Position numbers and translations under genes: made by a program. From assembly GCA_950022655.1 (NCBI GenBank), contig OX465579.1, positions 134,053,118 to 134,117,117 on the forward strand: a stretch of DNA of 64,000 bases, in the 5' to 3' direction. This stretch comes from Alentia gelatinosa. Its lineage: Eukaryota; Annelida; Polychaeta; Phyllodocida; Polynoidae. Within the stretch, counting starts at the first letter, position 1, and every line of letters starts with the position of its first letter. Shown piece by piece: positions 13,501 to 25,900 of this stretch. The notes beneath the pieces were generated by a model, which was given only the letters and a program-made list of their open reading frames with translations, did no database searches and had not been told where the DNA came from.

Positions 13501-16500
13501 TTGAGGTAAATGCGACTGCTGAGTGTATTGTCATATTGGCCATGACATTATTCCCTCCATGGAGAAAATAAAAGGGCTATGTCGTCAAACACTGGTGGTT
13601 TAATCACCAGGTGCTCAGTTCCATGACACCGTAAACACACGTAATGTGAGATCCACATGTCAACACACAGGACAACGGACATGGTTGACAGTGTTCCGAC
13701 ATAAACATCTGCCTACGGCGCCCAGTCAGATGCCTCATCTAGACCTTGCACGGGCAGTACGACGCATAGAAATTGCCTCAAAACAACTTACCGTTTATCT
13801 AACTTCCCGCAACATCTTTCAAAACAATTTCCCATATTCTGGTACGTATTCCACGCGAAATATTCATCGACAGGTTTCAGTATCATCTACATACATCAAA
13901 ACCGGAAGTCTCCAACACTGCGTGGTGTTTTTCCTGCGCATCTGACGTCACGGCAACACCGGAGAGTTCCTTCTAAGGTCGGTGCGAGCAGACTCTGAGG
14001 TGGTGCTGTTGCCGAATCCACCGAGGTGGTCAGACTCATCTCTGCCGAATCATAGAATTTGGGAAGACTGTCAAAACCGCCTGTCTATTCAGAACATTCG
14101 GATGTTGGGGATTTCTTTATGGATTCTACAATGCTTCGCAATGAATTGAAGGCTATCAGAAAGTACCCGTACTGGATATTAAGAAAGAAATTGATGAGTG
14201 TTTGGTCTGTGTCCTCGTTCGCCATCGAGTTTGGAGTGTGCAGTAATATGAACGAGGCGCTAGCCAAGTGAATATTATGAAGCACTCCAAACGAGATACC
14301 GGTAGTGAACAGGGACTCAGACCAAGCACGAATGTTTCTGATTTTATCTTAGCCTCGAAATATTTATCTCTTTAGGCTAAGTTTTAATATCACCTGTTGC
14401 GAACGAGTTACGGTACCGTACCATTCTCGCAAGCCTGTTGAGAACGAGATCCTAATGTTAAGTCTATGGACGTTTATACTAGGCAAAGATAAATACCGTA
14501 CCCGGGTATGAATACAATGCATGTTTTCAATACAATTCATTCAACAATTTATTCAACTACCGGTATGGAGATTACATGCGAAATGACACATTTTACATTG
14601 AATTCATTGTATACCGGTACAAGAAAAAGAACAATATGCACATTCAGCATACCATAAATAAAGTTGTTGGGAAAAAAAAGAAAAAAAAAAAGAACAAGCT
14701 ACGTGTATTTATACATTTACAAGGGCTATGACACATGTATGCTTAGTCCACAGTCCATTATAGGATAGGCAATGCCCTTCTTAGAAATTGACTGATGCTA
14801 AATATAATTTCTCAATGTCAGCCACAAAGAGCGAAAACAGTAGAACTTGGTGACAAGTTTTCCCCTTGCCTAACCCCAGCTCGGCTTACAAAGAAATCTC
14901 AGTGTTTCCCATACATGGAGATTTCACTTCTTTGTGCCAGGAGGCCTACCTATTCTTGATGAATTGTACTATTTTGCCATCTGCACCCAAATTCTTTAGT
15001 TTGTACCAGAGTGCCTTTCTTTATAAACAGTCAAATGTCTTCCAGTATATTTGATATATAAACGTGAAAGTTACTTTTAACAGTATTGACAAAAAATTAA
15101 AACTTGTCTGTTTCCCATTATAGTGTATTCACAGGAGGGCCAAGGCGAGAGTGGATACGTTTCAACACGTGGTCGAATTTTGTTCCTACTCCTTATATTA
15201 CTCGGTAGGCCTACTTGAGATATTCAGGATTGAAGGTCTGAATTTGAGAGTATCGGTAGACTATTTGTATGACAACTCGTCCTACGTCAAGACGTCCCCA
15301 AAACGGCACCAAAGAAGTCTCAAAATCGGATGTAGGTCTACTGAATGGCTAATAAAGACTCCTTGACTCCTTATAAACTTTGATTAAAATAATAATCATC
15401 ATGTTAGTATTTGAAACGTGGATACTACCGGTGTTACCTCAAAAGAATTTTGGTTATCATGTGAATAATACATACATACGGTACCGGTACCGTATATACC
15501 GGTACGTTACTAAGTAAAAAGATGAAATTTAGAGGTTAAATCCTACTTACGGTACCTAGGCTAATAGAAATTTGACCTATAGCCTACTCTGCAATGTACG
15601 ATTTCAAGTAGAACGATAGACACAATATTAACCGGTTTCTGAAACTAGTCGGCGTGCGTATCCCCCATATAGCGGACGCCGAATGATATCCAAGCGTGAG
15701 CGAACATATAGTGTAGAGTCAACTCCAAGAACGATTCGTACATAAGTATCAGGAGCATGTTAATTTTGTACGGTATCTATTATTCAGTATTGTAAATTTA
15801 AGGTACCGTACCACAGGAAAGATATCACACACTACGGTGAGGTTTCATGGGAATTCCTTTTCCCGGTTTCTCTTCGGAGAATACAGGTTTTCACCACGGG
15901 GAGCGGTAACGAGACTACATCAAATGACAGCTTCGTATCCGTTGGGTAATAAATTGTATTCCTATATACAGGCTAACAGGTGTCATCGCAATAGTGAATG
16001 TTGCACAAAACAATAAAAGGAAATCTTAAAAGAAGAAATATAGATCAGCAAATCGGCCTCAAGTTATATCGTAAGTAAATGTACTGACCGAATTCATATG
16101 AAAGATAGATCATCTATATTCCCTATATGCTTTCTTGTCATTGTACTCGTTTTATGTTGCATTTATCTGAAATATTGCGGGGGATTCTCTAATTTGTGCT
16201 GATGAATATGGTGGAAAATGTTTGGGACTGGGTCTTAATTGAAAATAGGCCAACTCTTCTAAATTAGTTAAATTGTAAGACTCTCCTCCAATAAGAAACG
16301 AGCATGGTGGCAATAGAACAAACAAAAAGTGCTTGAATGTGCTTTACGTTTACTAGCCACAACCATATAACCATTATATATAATTCTAAATGGTTCCTGT
16401 GTACTCTAAATGAAGCAGTATACCGGTATATGAACTTAAAAGCTGCATCAGACATTGATTGCCGACTATTATTTGAACCCATAGAAGTATGTATAGTTCA

Positions 16501-16590
16501 TTTCCTAATATAATATGAATGATATTATTTCTAATATGTGATGTAATTCTACCTGAAAAAGCAACTTAAAGCAAGACCATGTTATCATAC
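10600..16590. other. Gene-free, AT-rich stretch
   Basis: No conserved coding segment is seen. It holds a short (AT)n at about 12195-12214, AGATCTAGATCT-type palindromic motifs near 13388-13425, and repeated GGTACCG/ACCGGTA palindromic words at 14410-14600 and 15475-15510. Only short non-conserved ORFs occur. Confidence 0.5.
12195..12214 (+). repeat. AT microsatellite
   Basis: About ten AT units in an AT-rich neighbourhood. Confidence 0.8.
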
Positions 16591-16592
16591 GT

Positions 16593-16598
16593 TTTATT
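16593..16598 (-). promoter_or_regulatory. Candidate TBL3 polyadenylation signal
   Basis: AATAAA on the minus strand about 170 nt beyond the TBL3 stop. Another AATAAA overlaps the stop-codon region itself, so the choice between them is uncertain. Confidence 0.35.
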
Positions 16599-16767
16599 AT
16601 CCAATATTTCCCCCGCCAGACTTCCTATGTACACTCATTCTGTTGACAAAAAATCAATAAGTCATAACACAGGTATAGAAGATTTATAACATTTAGTATT
16701 ACGGTACTCTTTCATTCAATAAGATTCTCATATTATTTAGTAAAATATCGAAGTGAATGTAGACAGC

Positions 16768-16911
16768 TTATTTTTTATTTGATTTTCGTTTTTTGGTTGA
16801 AGGTGGAGTTGATAAGGAGGCGATCTTCTGGCGTTTCTTGGCCGTCTTTTCGGGCTTTCTTTCTGATTTAGTTGGTGTCTTTATCGTTGGTGAACCTTTC
16901 CCGTTTGACAC
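16768..16911 (-). CDS. TBL3: TBL3 last exon with stop (residues 909-955)
   Basis: The exon encodes VSNGKGSPTIKTPTKSERKP, then a Lys/Arg-rich stretch with AKKRQK and a KKRKSNKK terminus before TAA. The composition fits a nucleolar localisation tail. The acceptor is TTTCCAG. The assignment to TBL3 rests on frame continuity and the splice sites. Confidence 0.85.
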   Translation of the reverse strand: MSNGKGSPTIKTPTKSERKPEKTAKKRQKIASLSTPPSTKKRKSNKK

Positions 16912-19900
16912 CTGGAAATCACGAATAAAATGAACAAATTATGAAGAATGAGTATATAATGCTTCGTGTGGGTCGCAATAACAATTTTCTGGAGCTAATA
17001 ATAGACATTTATATTCTATTCACGAGGAGGGTGCACATGTTCAACACTAGGCCAAATATTTGTTTGTCAATCAAAATGATTTAACGTTGTGAAAAGAAAT
17101 CTAATCATTGAACATCATTCCTCGGTCATATTTATGATGGTATAAACAGAATGGATAAAAATATGACTCGGACCTTTGTATAAATCGAAATTGGATGGCG
17201 AGGCAAATAACCAGCGATGAACACAATGAAACCTACCTGTTTTGGCGTCTTATTTTGTGAGGTTACGTCTGTTGGATTCTTTCCCTTAGTTACTGTTTTT
17301 ATTCCATCGATTTCATTCTCTTTATCGTTCACAGGCATGTTTTTCTTGGTCTTTTTGGTAATTGAAATTTGTTGCGGGACAGGCTTTTGTGCCTTTGTTG
17401 TCTGCTCCTCCTCGTCAGATTCGGATTCTTCAGATGAATCCTCCTCCCCAGAACTCGCGTCATTCGTGGCTTCTACGTCTCTCTCATTTGTACCGTCATC
17501 ATCAGTGTCGTCATCAGACGAGCTGACTTCATTGTCGTCTGGTTCTACATCATTCACGGATGACGACGATGGTGTCTCAATATTTGGTAAACGGTCTTGA
17601 ATTCTTCCAGGACCAAGACCGGTGATTGTAGGCCCACTTTCCGCATCTTCTTCTCCAGATCTAAGGAAAGGATATATACACGTATTTTATTCCTTTCACT
17701 TATACAATGATTTTTAGGTTAATCAACATTTAAGTAAGGTAAGATTTGTTGCGTCAGTTATACTGCCACTCAAAAAGAACAAAATTGTAATGATGGACCA
17801 TAAGAGAAGATTACGATGTTTCATTACAGTGAAGACTGTTCTATCTGAAAAATCGATTTACGTGTTATATAACTTGCGGATTTATTCATTATAAGGCGCA
17901 TCCATTAGTCATAAAAGGTGGAAAGAGGAAAAGGCTGTTAGGGGGACTCTGTTGGTTTCTTGAACTAGCAGCAAAGACTTCTTATGGATGTAAAATTCTG
18001 TGCCTATCAATGTGGGGCATTACAATTTTAGCGGGGTGTTGATGCGTTGCTGCGTGCATGAAATCAGAACATATTTCTAATACTGCTAGTATAAAGATGA
18101 GAACGTACTTTATGTTTGAGACAAATTTCATGCTCTGCCAGGTATACTCGACGAATGTTGATTGCTGTTGCAGCCTGTTCATTCGCTGGAAGTGTCGCTC
18201 TAAAAGAGATTGATACAGGATTTAAGATGCAACATATTGTCTAATAATTACATTTTCCTTCTCTATATTATTATATCATGGCAGCATGACATATCAGAAG
18301 AAAATTTGATAATAATTGCTGTATACCCATGTAGCCGGCAAACCACAGTTTGAATCAATAGATCATGACGTTTTGTGTTTATAATTTTCACATATGGACA
18401 TATGTACACATGTATTCCATACATTTGAGGATTAACGTAGAAAACCAAATACACTAAAGTAACTGACGTCATAGCCGCCGAATTGACGTATCAAGCACGA
18501 TCAAAAGGATGTAAAATAATGTACTATTTGTGTCTATAAAGAAATATTTCTAAAAATACCATGATAATTACATTATTTTCACGTAGAAAAAGTTTTAGTG
18601 TACATAGTTGTCAGAATGCAATGGCGTCTTACTGTAAAGGCATATAGGGTATATGAGTGTATGAGTGAATATCAAATCGTAAAGGCGTAAGGCTGTATCA
18701 GTGTAAGGTTGTGTAAATATCATTTTGTTTTGTGGACAGGCGGCCGAAGACCACATGAGACATTATAAAGTGTATTACGATGTCAACCTCAGGTGGTTTA
18801 CAGAGCTGCCTGTTCACAAATCTTCGATAATAATATTTATTATATATATTTACAGGTGCATGAGTGTAAGAGTGAAGTCTTGTTGTAAAGCTGTCGACTC
18901 TATTGCTGTTTAAATATATCCCCTCTTGTTCATAATCTATTACTAGATACAAACCTGTGTAGGGGAGGAGCGACTCGATGGTGGTCTTGATGTTAGTGAG
19001 CTTTAGGAGTTCCTCTGGTGAGTACCTCGTCAAGGTAGTGCGAATGATGAACTGAGCCACATGGCAATGTTTACTGTTGGTGTTCCACTTGCCGCAAAAT
19101 CCAAGCACGGAATCTGAAATAGGAACTTTGTGTAAACACCGTGTGCCAGTCATCTCAGAGAAGAATCTGAGTTGAGGTATGCATCAACAACCTTTATATA
19201 ATACTTATCATAGGAAAGATCAAGAGAAGGTCTGAATAACTAGTTTTCCTTTTATAAAACAGAGTTGAAGAGCACCCAGTGACTAATAACATATAAAATA
19301 CAATATTTTTCCAAAAATATTACAATTTAGAATACAGTATATTCTGTAAACTGAAATTGGAAATTTTCGACACTGATTTTAGAGACCGTCACAAGATCTT
19401 TGAATAAAGTACAAATATAATTCAACTGCCTTATAGACAAAATACTTTGTATTTGCAGAGGTAAGGGTGTCGTATGCCATGCGTTCCCATGACAGCTGAC
19501 GAAACAGCGAACACGCAAAAGGCAAAAAGGAGTACATACGACACATTCAAGTCAGGCTCATACAAGACTGGAGAGGAACTATACATACAGGCATTGAACC
19601 TTAATATAACATATGAATTCAATACTCACCTATTTGGTCATCGCGCAGCTTTTGTAACGTCCTTGCAGCATCCTCTCTGCCTTCTTCTTCGTCAAGCATT
19701 TCTACCAAAAGATGATTATATGAATTAACATCAAGATTACTGACAGTTGATTATATCAGAATAGATATGGGAGTAAAGGTACAATTTAAAATGCTGTTTC
19801 ATTCCGAGTACCCTAAAAGACTAAGTGAAAACAGGACATTTTACGCTAATTTTGGCGGTTTTAGGGTTTTATTTCACTTTCTATGGTATTGCAATGGATG

Positions 19901-22900
19901 TCCTAAATTATTTCATGGTGAATATACAAATAGGTTAACGAAGTGAACATGTCATGGGATGTCCGAAATTTGATTGCGTTAGCATGCTTCACTGATCCTA
20001 TGTTAAGGTTTTGGGGGCTGGAAGATGTTCAAGAAGATCAGCTTAGAAAGCGCCTAAACTATTTTAGATATCTCATAAACCTTGTTTACACGATGTATAT
20101 CATTCAGAAAATGTCATTCCTTAAAATCAACTTTAATTATTTCCTAAGAATGTTTGCTTGCAAATCTATATCACTCTTAATGTGTCAATCTAAATAATAA
20201 TACATTTTGGGAAAGTTCTATCCTCATAGAAAACCATCATAAAAACCCAATACTCTTTTACTCAGACTACATATGCCAGGAACACAATAATACACAATGT
20301 AAGGTTTGCTTGATAGTCAGTAGATGGTAGCATCACGGTGGCAGTTACCTTTGAAGATATTTAACACGCGGAAGGGTTGGTTGAGTGTGATGGCGAGGCC
20401 GATAGCTTTGACATACTTCTTGCCATGTAACAAATTGGACAGCTGCTGGTCCCTGTCAGAGGTCAAAGGTCAAAGGTTATACATCATCATTATGTCGAGA
20501 TCGACCTACTTCAAATTAAAATAATCACTCGTTGCTATGGATCAAACTTCGTTAAAAAGTCCGGGCTACTCAACCGACAGGCATACACCTTTCTGTTTCA
20601 GAAAAACTCGTTACACAACAATTCAGTCGTCTAGTTGTAGACACAGAACCTTTACATTTACTTCAATACTCACTGCAGAATGAACTCCTCCTGTTTCTTT
20701 ATTGACTCTTGTTGTTCCTCCTCCGTGACGTCCTGTAACATATACACGAGCCGTGTTGCTGATCAAGACGAAACTATTCACACAGGTTTATTACATGCAA
20801 GTGTATTTTAGCGTGAGGCCCTAATTGGAACTATATGTTACCTGAACTATTCTTCTAAATGTTTGATGCACCTCAAATCAAGAGTCTTTTATGTCTATTC
20901 TGGATGAAAACCTAAATATTTCGTGAGAAGCAACTTGTGGCATATGAACCTGCCTGCAGATTACGGATACGTGGGTACGTTCTCTCTTTATATTACTTGT
21001 GCTAAGCATAAGTAATAGCTGCCCAATTACACGTATAAGAAAACCGATGATTACCAGGAACTTGTGCAGTATATTTTTAATGGAATGAGGATGCTAGTTT
21101 CTCACTGGTCACAGTGGTGTATATTACAACATTTCAGAATTAATTTTCCTTTAATAAGTAATCAAAAGAAAAGTTGACGAAACAATCCTCTCTTCAATAT
21201 ATCATACTGTGCGTAAGAATAGGACACAACATATTGTTCTTATCACGTGGCAACTGATTAATTGTAAGAAGTCTTGCCACACAAATTGTGCTTAATCAAT
21301 ACATTTCTCCTAAATATGAATAATACATACATTCAACTATCGAGGGAAAACCTACACCAACAGTGATGCTAAAATAAGTAACAAAAATGTTCATGAACAA
21401 TAAATAGCACTAGGGATCACCTCTTACCTTCCACATACAGATGGTGGAGTCGCCAGCGCCTGTGACGAGGCGTGATTCGTCATGCGTAACGGCCAGCGCC
21501 CACACCTTCTCATCATGCTCGTCCCACGTGGCCACACACTCGTTAGACTTGATGGTCCATAGCTTGAGCAGCCCATCCGACCCACTGCAATGCAATAGTA
21601 AGCATTAAGTAAAAATTTGGATAGATGTGGTAGCAAGATGCAGAGAACAGTTAATCATTCATTCCTTCGTGATAAAAAATAAATGAAAAATTTGTCGACT
21701 CAATTCTACCATATCCTACACGATCTATCGGGCCTAATTCTTTTCTTTATTATCATTATGTTTAAATTGTACTTAGTACGAGGCTAGGTGTCGATTCATT
21801 GGCAGCAAAAAAAAAAGATATGTTTAAATTGTTTACATACTATTAATCAGGTGACAATATACCTTTCTTCGGTCGCTACAAGTGAACTGTAATATTACGA
21901 TACATCTATAACTAACCACTTTCATTTTCTTCACAGTCACTGCATTGACAGTTTGTAAAAATGCGTAAGCCTGATCATAACATTTTCTCATTTTCTTTAA
22001 AATTTGGTACTCTAACAAAAAGCACAAAAGGTAAATACAACGTACTATAAGGAACAAGATATATCCTGTTAGAGCTGTGCTTTGATCCCCTTTACATAAA
22101 ATCAACTAGAGTGACGCTAAATCTAGAGATTTAGTGTCGCTGCAACAAATAAACTCACCTTGATAAAAGCTGCATTCCTCGTGTGACGAAAGTCACCCGC
22201 AGAACCGAGCTCTGATGGCCTTCAAATGTCTTCAGATTAAGAACAAAAGAACAATGAAAATATATGTCTAAGGTGTATTAAGGTATCACCTACAACTATA
22301 TTTTTTCAACACAGCCAAAGATCTAAGTACAAGAAAGCTACTGACAACAAAAGATCAATAATCTCTTCTTTTCACCATGTTTATTTTCTATAAACTGCTT
22401 TGAGGGCGCACCCTCTTAGAAGCAAAAGAAAGAAATATATAAAAGATAATATCTAGTTGTTCGGACATTTTTCATCGTGATGAATCTAACTGAGAATATA
22501 TTCAACTCCGGATAATTCGTTCGGTGAAACATTTTCTTTTGTTTTTGTTGTTCATTGGACAAGGTAATCCCAAATGCGGTGTTACATTTTGCTCCGCGGG
22601 TTTTGGAGTTTTGGGGACTCATCATACATGCTGATTCGTCGTTTTCTAAAGTTTCACCTCAGGACTTAGGATTATACGATGGTAATTGCAGTATGTACTA
22701 TTGTAAAAGAAAACTTACTTTGACGCAGCTAAAGTCTGACAAAGACCATATTTTTATGGTGGCATCTGCTGAAGCAGTCACGAGTGCCTGGTAATGAAGA
22801 ATCGACAAAATTTATTGAACTTACCACTCGGTTCGTTAATACTAGTTCAGAATTTAAATGTATATGGATTTCAGACTCCACGAGATACAGCAAAATTCAA

Positions 22901-25900
22901 ACTGGCGAAACAAAAACATATCTATTGCATGTGGACTGACCAAATATTGACTTTATATTCATGACCATCTATCGATCAACATTCAGATTAGATTTTATAT
23001 GGGTTAACATGCTCCTCATACCTGGTCGACTGGAGAGAACTGAACACACCAGATACTCCGCTTATGTCCACGGAACACTCCCAGTAAAGACAGATTACTG
23101 GCAGACCACAGCTGAAAGGCAGATATTGAGATATTTAATCAAAACTCTCTCTGAGGAACAATCCGGAACAACCTCAAACATGACCTTGGTGGTTGAGTGT
23201 ACAAATTTATTCGGGCTTATTGTGTAAAGTGAAAGTAGCGCATATACATTTTGTTCAATGGTCTATTTCATAATGAAACCCAATAATACAGAGTAGAATT
23301 ATCTATTTTATTTTTTAATATGACTACCTCCAAGATTTCCACATTTAACAGTAGCATCAGCTGCACATAAAATGGCGTGCCATATGCATGCATCCTGTTC
23401 ACTGGAATCACACGAGTCTAATGGTGACTCAGCATGTCTGCCTCCAATCAAATGTTACAATGAGGAGATAATTACTGGAATTCTGTAAAGGTATTTGTAT
23501 CTGTTCTTTACCTTGGCTGTTTTATCCTGGGAACCCGACGCGATCATCTTGTCATTGGGCGTGACGACCACCGAGTTGATTTCCTTCTCGTGCGCATGCT
23601 CAGTGAGGGAGCTGGTCAGAGAGAGAATCTCACCAGCCGCCAGCTGCTCGGGTACAGGCCACACTTTGAGCGTACAGTCATGACTGCCTGACACGATGAA
23701 GTTCTTCTGTAACCTGAAACGCACAATTCCAGTGTCAAGGTCGAGGACAACATAAAACAATTTAAACGATTAACTAAAAGAACTTACCCTGATTGCTTAA
23801 TGTCGAAACATACTTTATTCAGATTGTGTGCAACTTCTCTACCATCTACAGTCATAATGTAACATTATTTCCTTAACTACTACCTGATCCTAATTACAAA
23901 TGTTGATTTTATTTTGGTAAGATTGTGTTTGCAACCGACACTTCTACCATACACTATCTGTAATTCTCCTGTTATTCTTTAATTGCTACTGCTTGTAATG
24001 TAAACTATCAGTTGTTACTAGCCATAGCCAGATTGTGTTGCAACTTGCATTATTCTTATAAATTACCATTGTAATAACGATCTCCTTTATAATACATTAA
24101 CCCTACATTGTTACCAATGTTATTTTATGTAATTTTGTGAAACAATTGGAAATCGAACTTGTTTTAATCTGAATATTGATACCGTCTTATCCCATGTATC
24201 CCATGTTCGAAGTATTCACTATTCAAAACTGGGTCCTTATATTTCGACCATCAAGAGACTATTAAGTACTCATACCGCAAGCCGAGCTTCGCAATATTGT
24301 ACAAATATTCTAAACCTTAATCAAAATTGCTGAAAAAAGGGGGAAAAAAATCTTTTCTCACCACACTTGTTATACGTGTACGTGTATTTAGGTTTTTATA
24401 TATATTTTTTCATATTTTTATTATTGAAGACTCTATCACTAATAGAGTAACTGTTTTAGGCCTTCAAAACATATTGGGGTAACATACATCTATGTATGTA
24501 GATTACCTGGCAAATTCCTCCCTTCTCCTTGAGTCGGAGTTATTTCCAGAATGTTCGGAAAATAAAAAGTGTATTGCAGTAGATTTCACTCCATCGTCGA
24601 TCGTGTAAATGTCTTACCTGGAGAAGGATATGCAGTTGACTGCATGAGTGTGGCCAATGCCAACGGCAACGCAGTTAACAATATGCGTGGTGGTGTCCAT
24701 CTGCCATACGCGGATACTATTGTCCTGCAACACAGCAATTATTATCTTAAGTCACTAGAAAATGACATAGTATATAATACCGCCTTCAAATAATCCATAT
24801 ACCCCTCAATATGTAAAACTGATCCATACATTTTCAATCTCAGTTATTTCTAGGAAAATACCTGAAAATGTGTATTCCTTGTTATATATAAATCCATATG
24901 TATCCACAGATATATAAATAGGTAGAGTCGTCTTTCTGTTTTTGACTTGGGGATAAAAAGCTAGCACATACCTTGGAGCCTGTAGCGAACAAGTCGCCGT
25001 CCTTCTTGACACTGACGCAAAGCACGATGTCCGTGTGGCCGCTCAGCACCTGACAACTCCACGTTGCCACCTCAAACACCTTCACCAGCTGACTGTTCGT
25101 GGCCACCACTAAGTGCGAGTCGCCGGCGCCCACAAACTGCATGTCCAGCACATCGTCGTTATACCCTACAAACTAGACACCAAACAAGGGGATGTCCCAA
25201 TTAATGATTCACGTAGGGATCAAGTGAAAGTTTTATTGCATTCAGAAAAAGTCAGATGCACAATGAGTCCCACCCAATTTTTGGTAAACAACACAGGATC
25301 CCAAATATATAAAAAGACATGAAGCTAACGAGGTTAATACGATTCATCATATATCTCCGATCCGGATGGACACTTCCGGTTCAAAATACCCTCCAATATA
25401 TGTAAATTCGCCTGACAACGGATCGGTCCGCCATCTTGCCTGGTGAATACAAAGCGCTGTCAGAGTCTAAAATGGCGAAAAACTATATTAATCAACCTTC
25501 TCATGTGCATCCTATACATGTAATAATTGAAATAGGATTATTTACATTATTCAGACATAATTTGAACGTGCCTGCTCGAAGAAAAACGGTTGTTTCGACG
25601 ATTTGTTGACATCGCGTTTATAGTTTAAACTGGGGTTACCACGTAATCATTTGGTCTGAAATTGCGAGGGGAGTCTGATTTTGTCAGGAGAAATTCTTCA
25701 GGAGTACTTAAAACATCCTCACACTTTAAAAAGTAACATAAATGGACGTCTAAACGTCCCATAGGCTTAGCACTGCGGAGTTGTGTCTCCAAAATGGCCG
25801 CCAAGGCGGTTCGTAGCGCCACCTACTTTCTGGCCGGATCGGAGAATAGAGAATCGTTACTGAGGAGACTGTTCAGCAATTCTCGGGGGCGGAACTTTCA

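Noticed and set aside
17217..17600. 127-residue plus-strand ORF rich in Ser and Phe
   Set aside because: It is the antisense of TBL3 exon 20.
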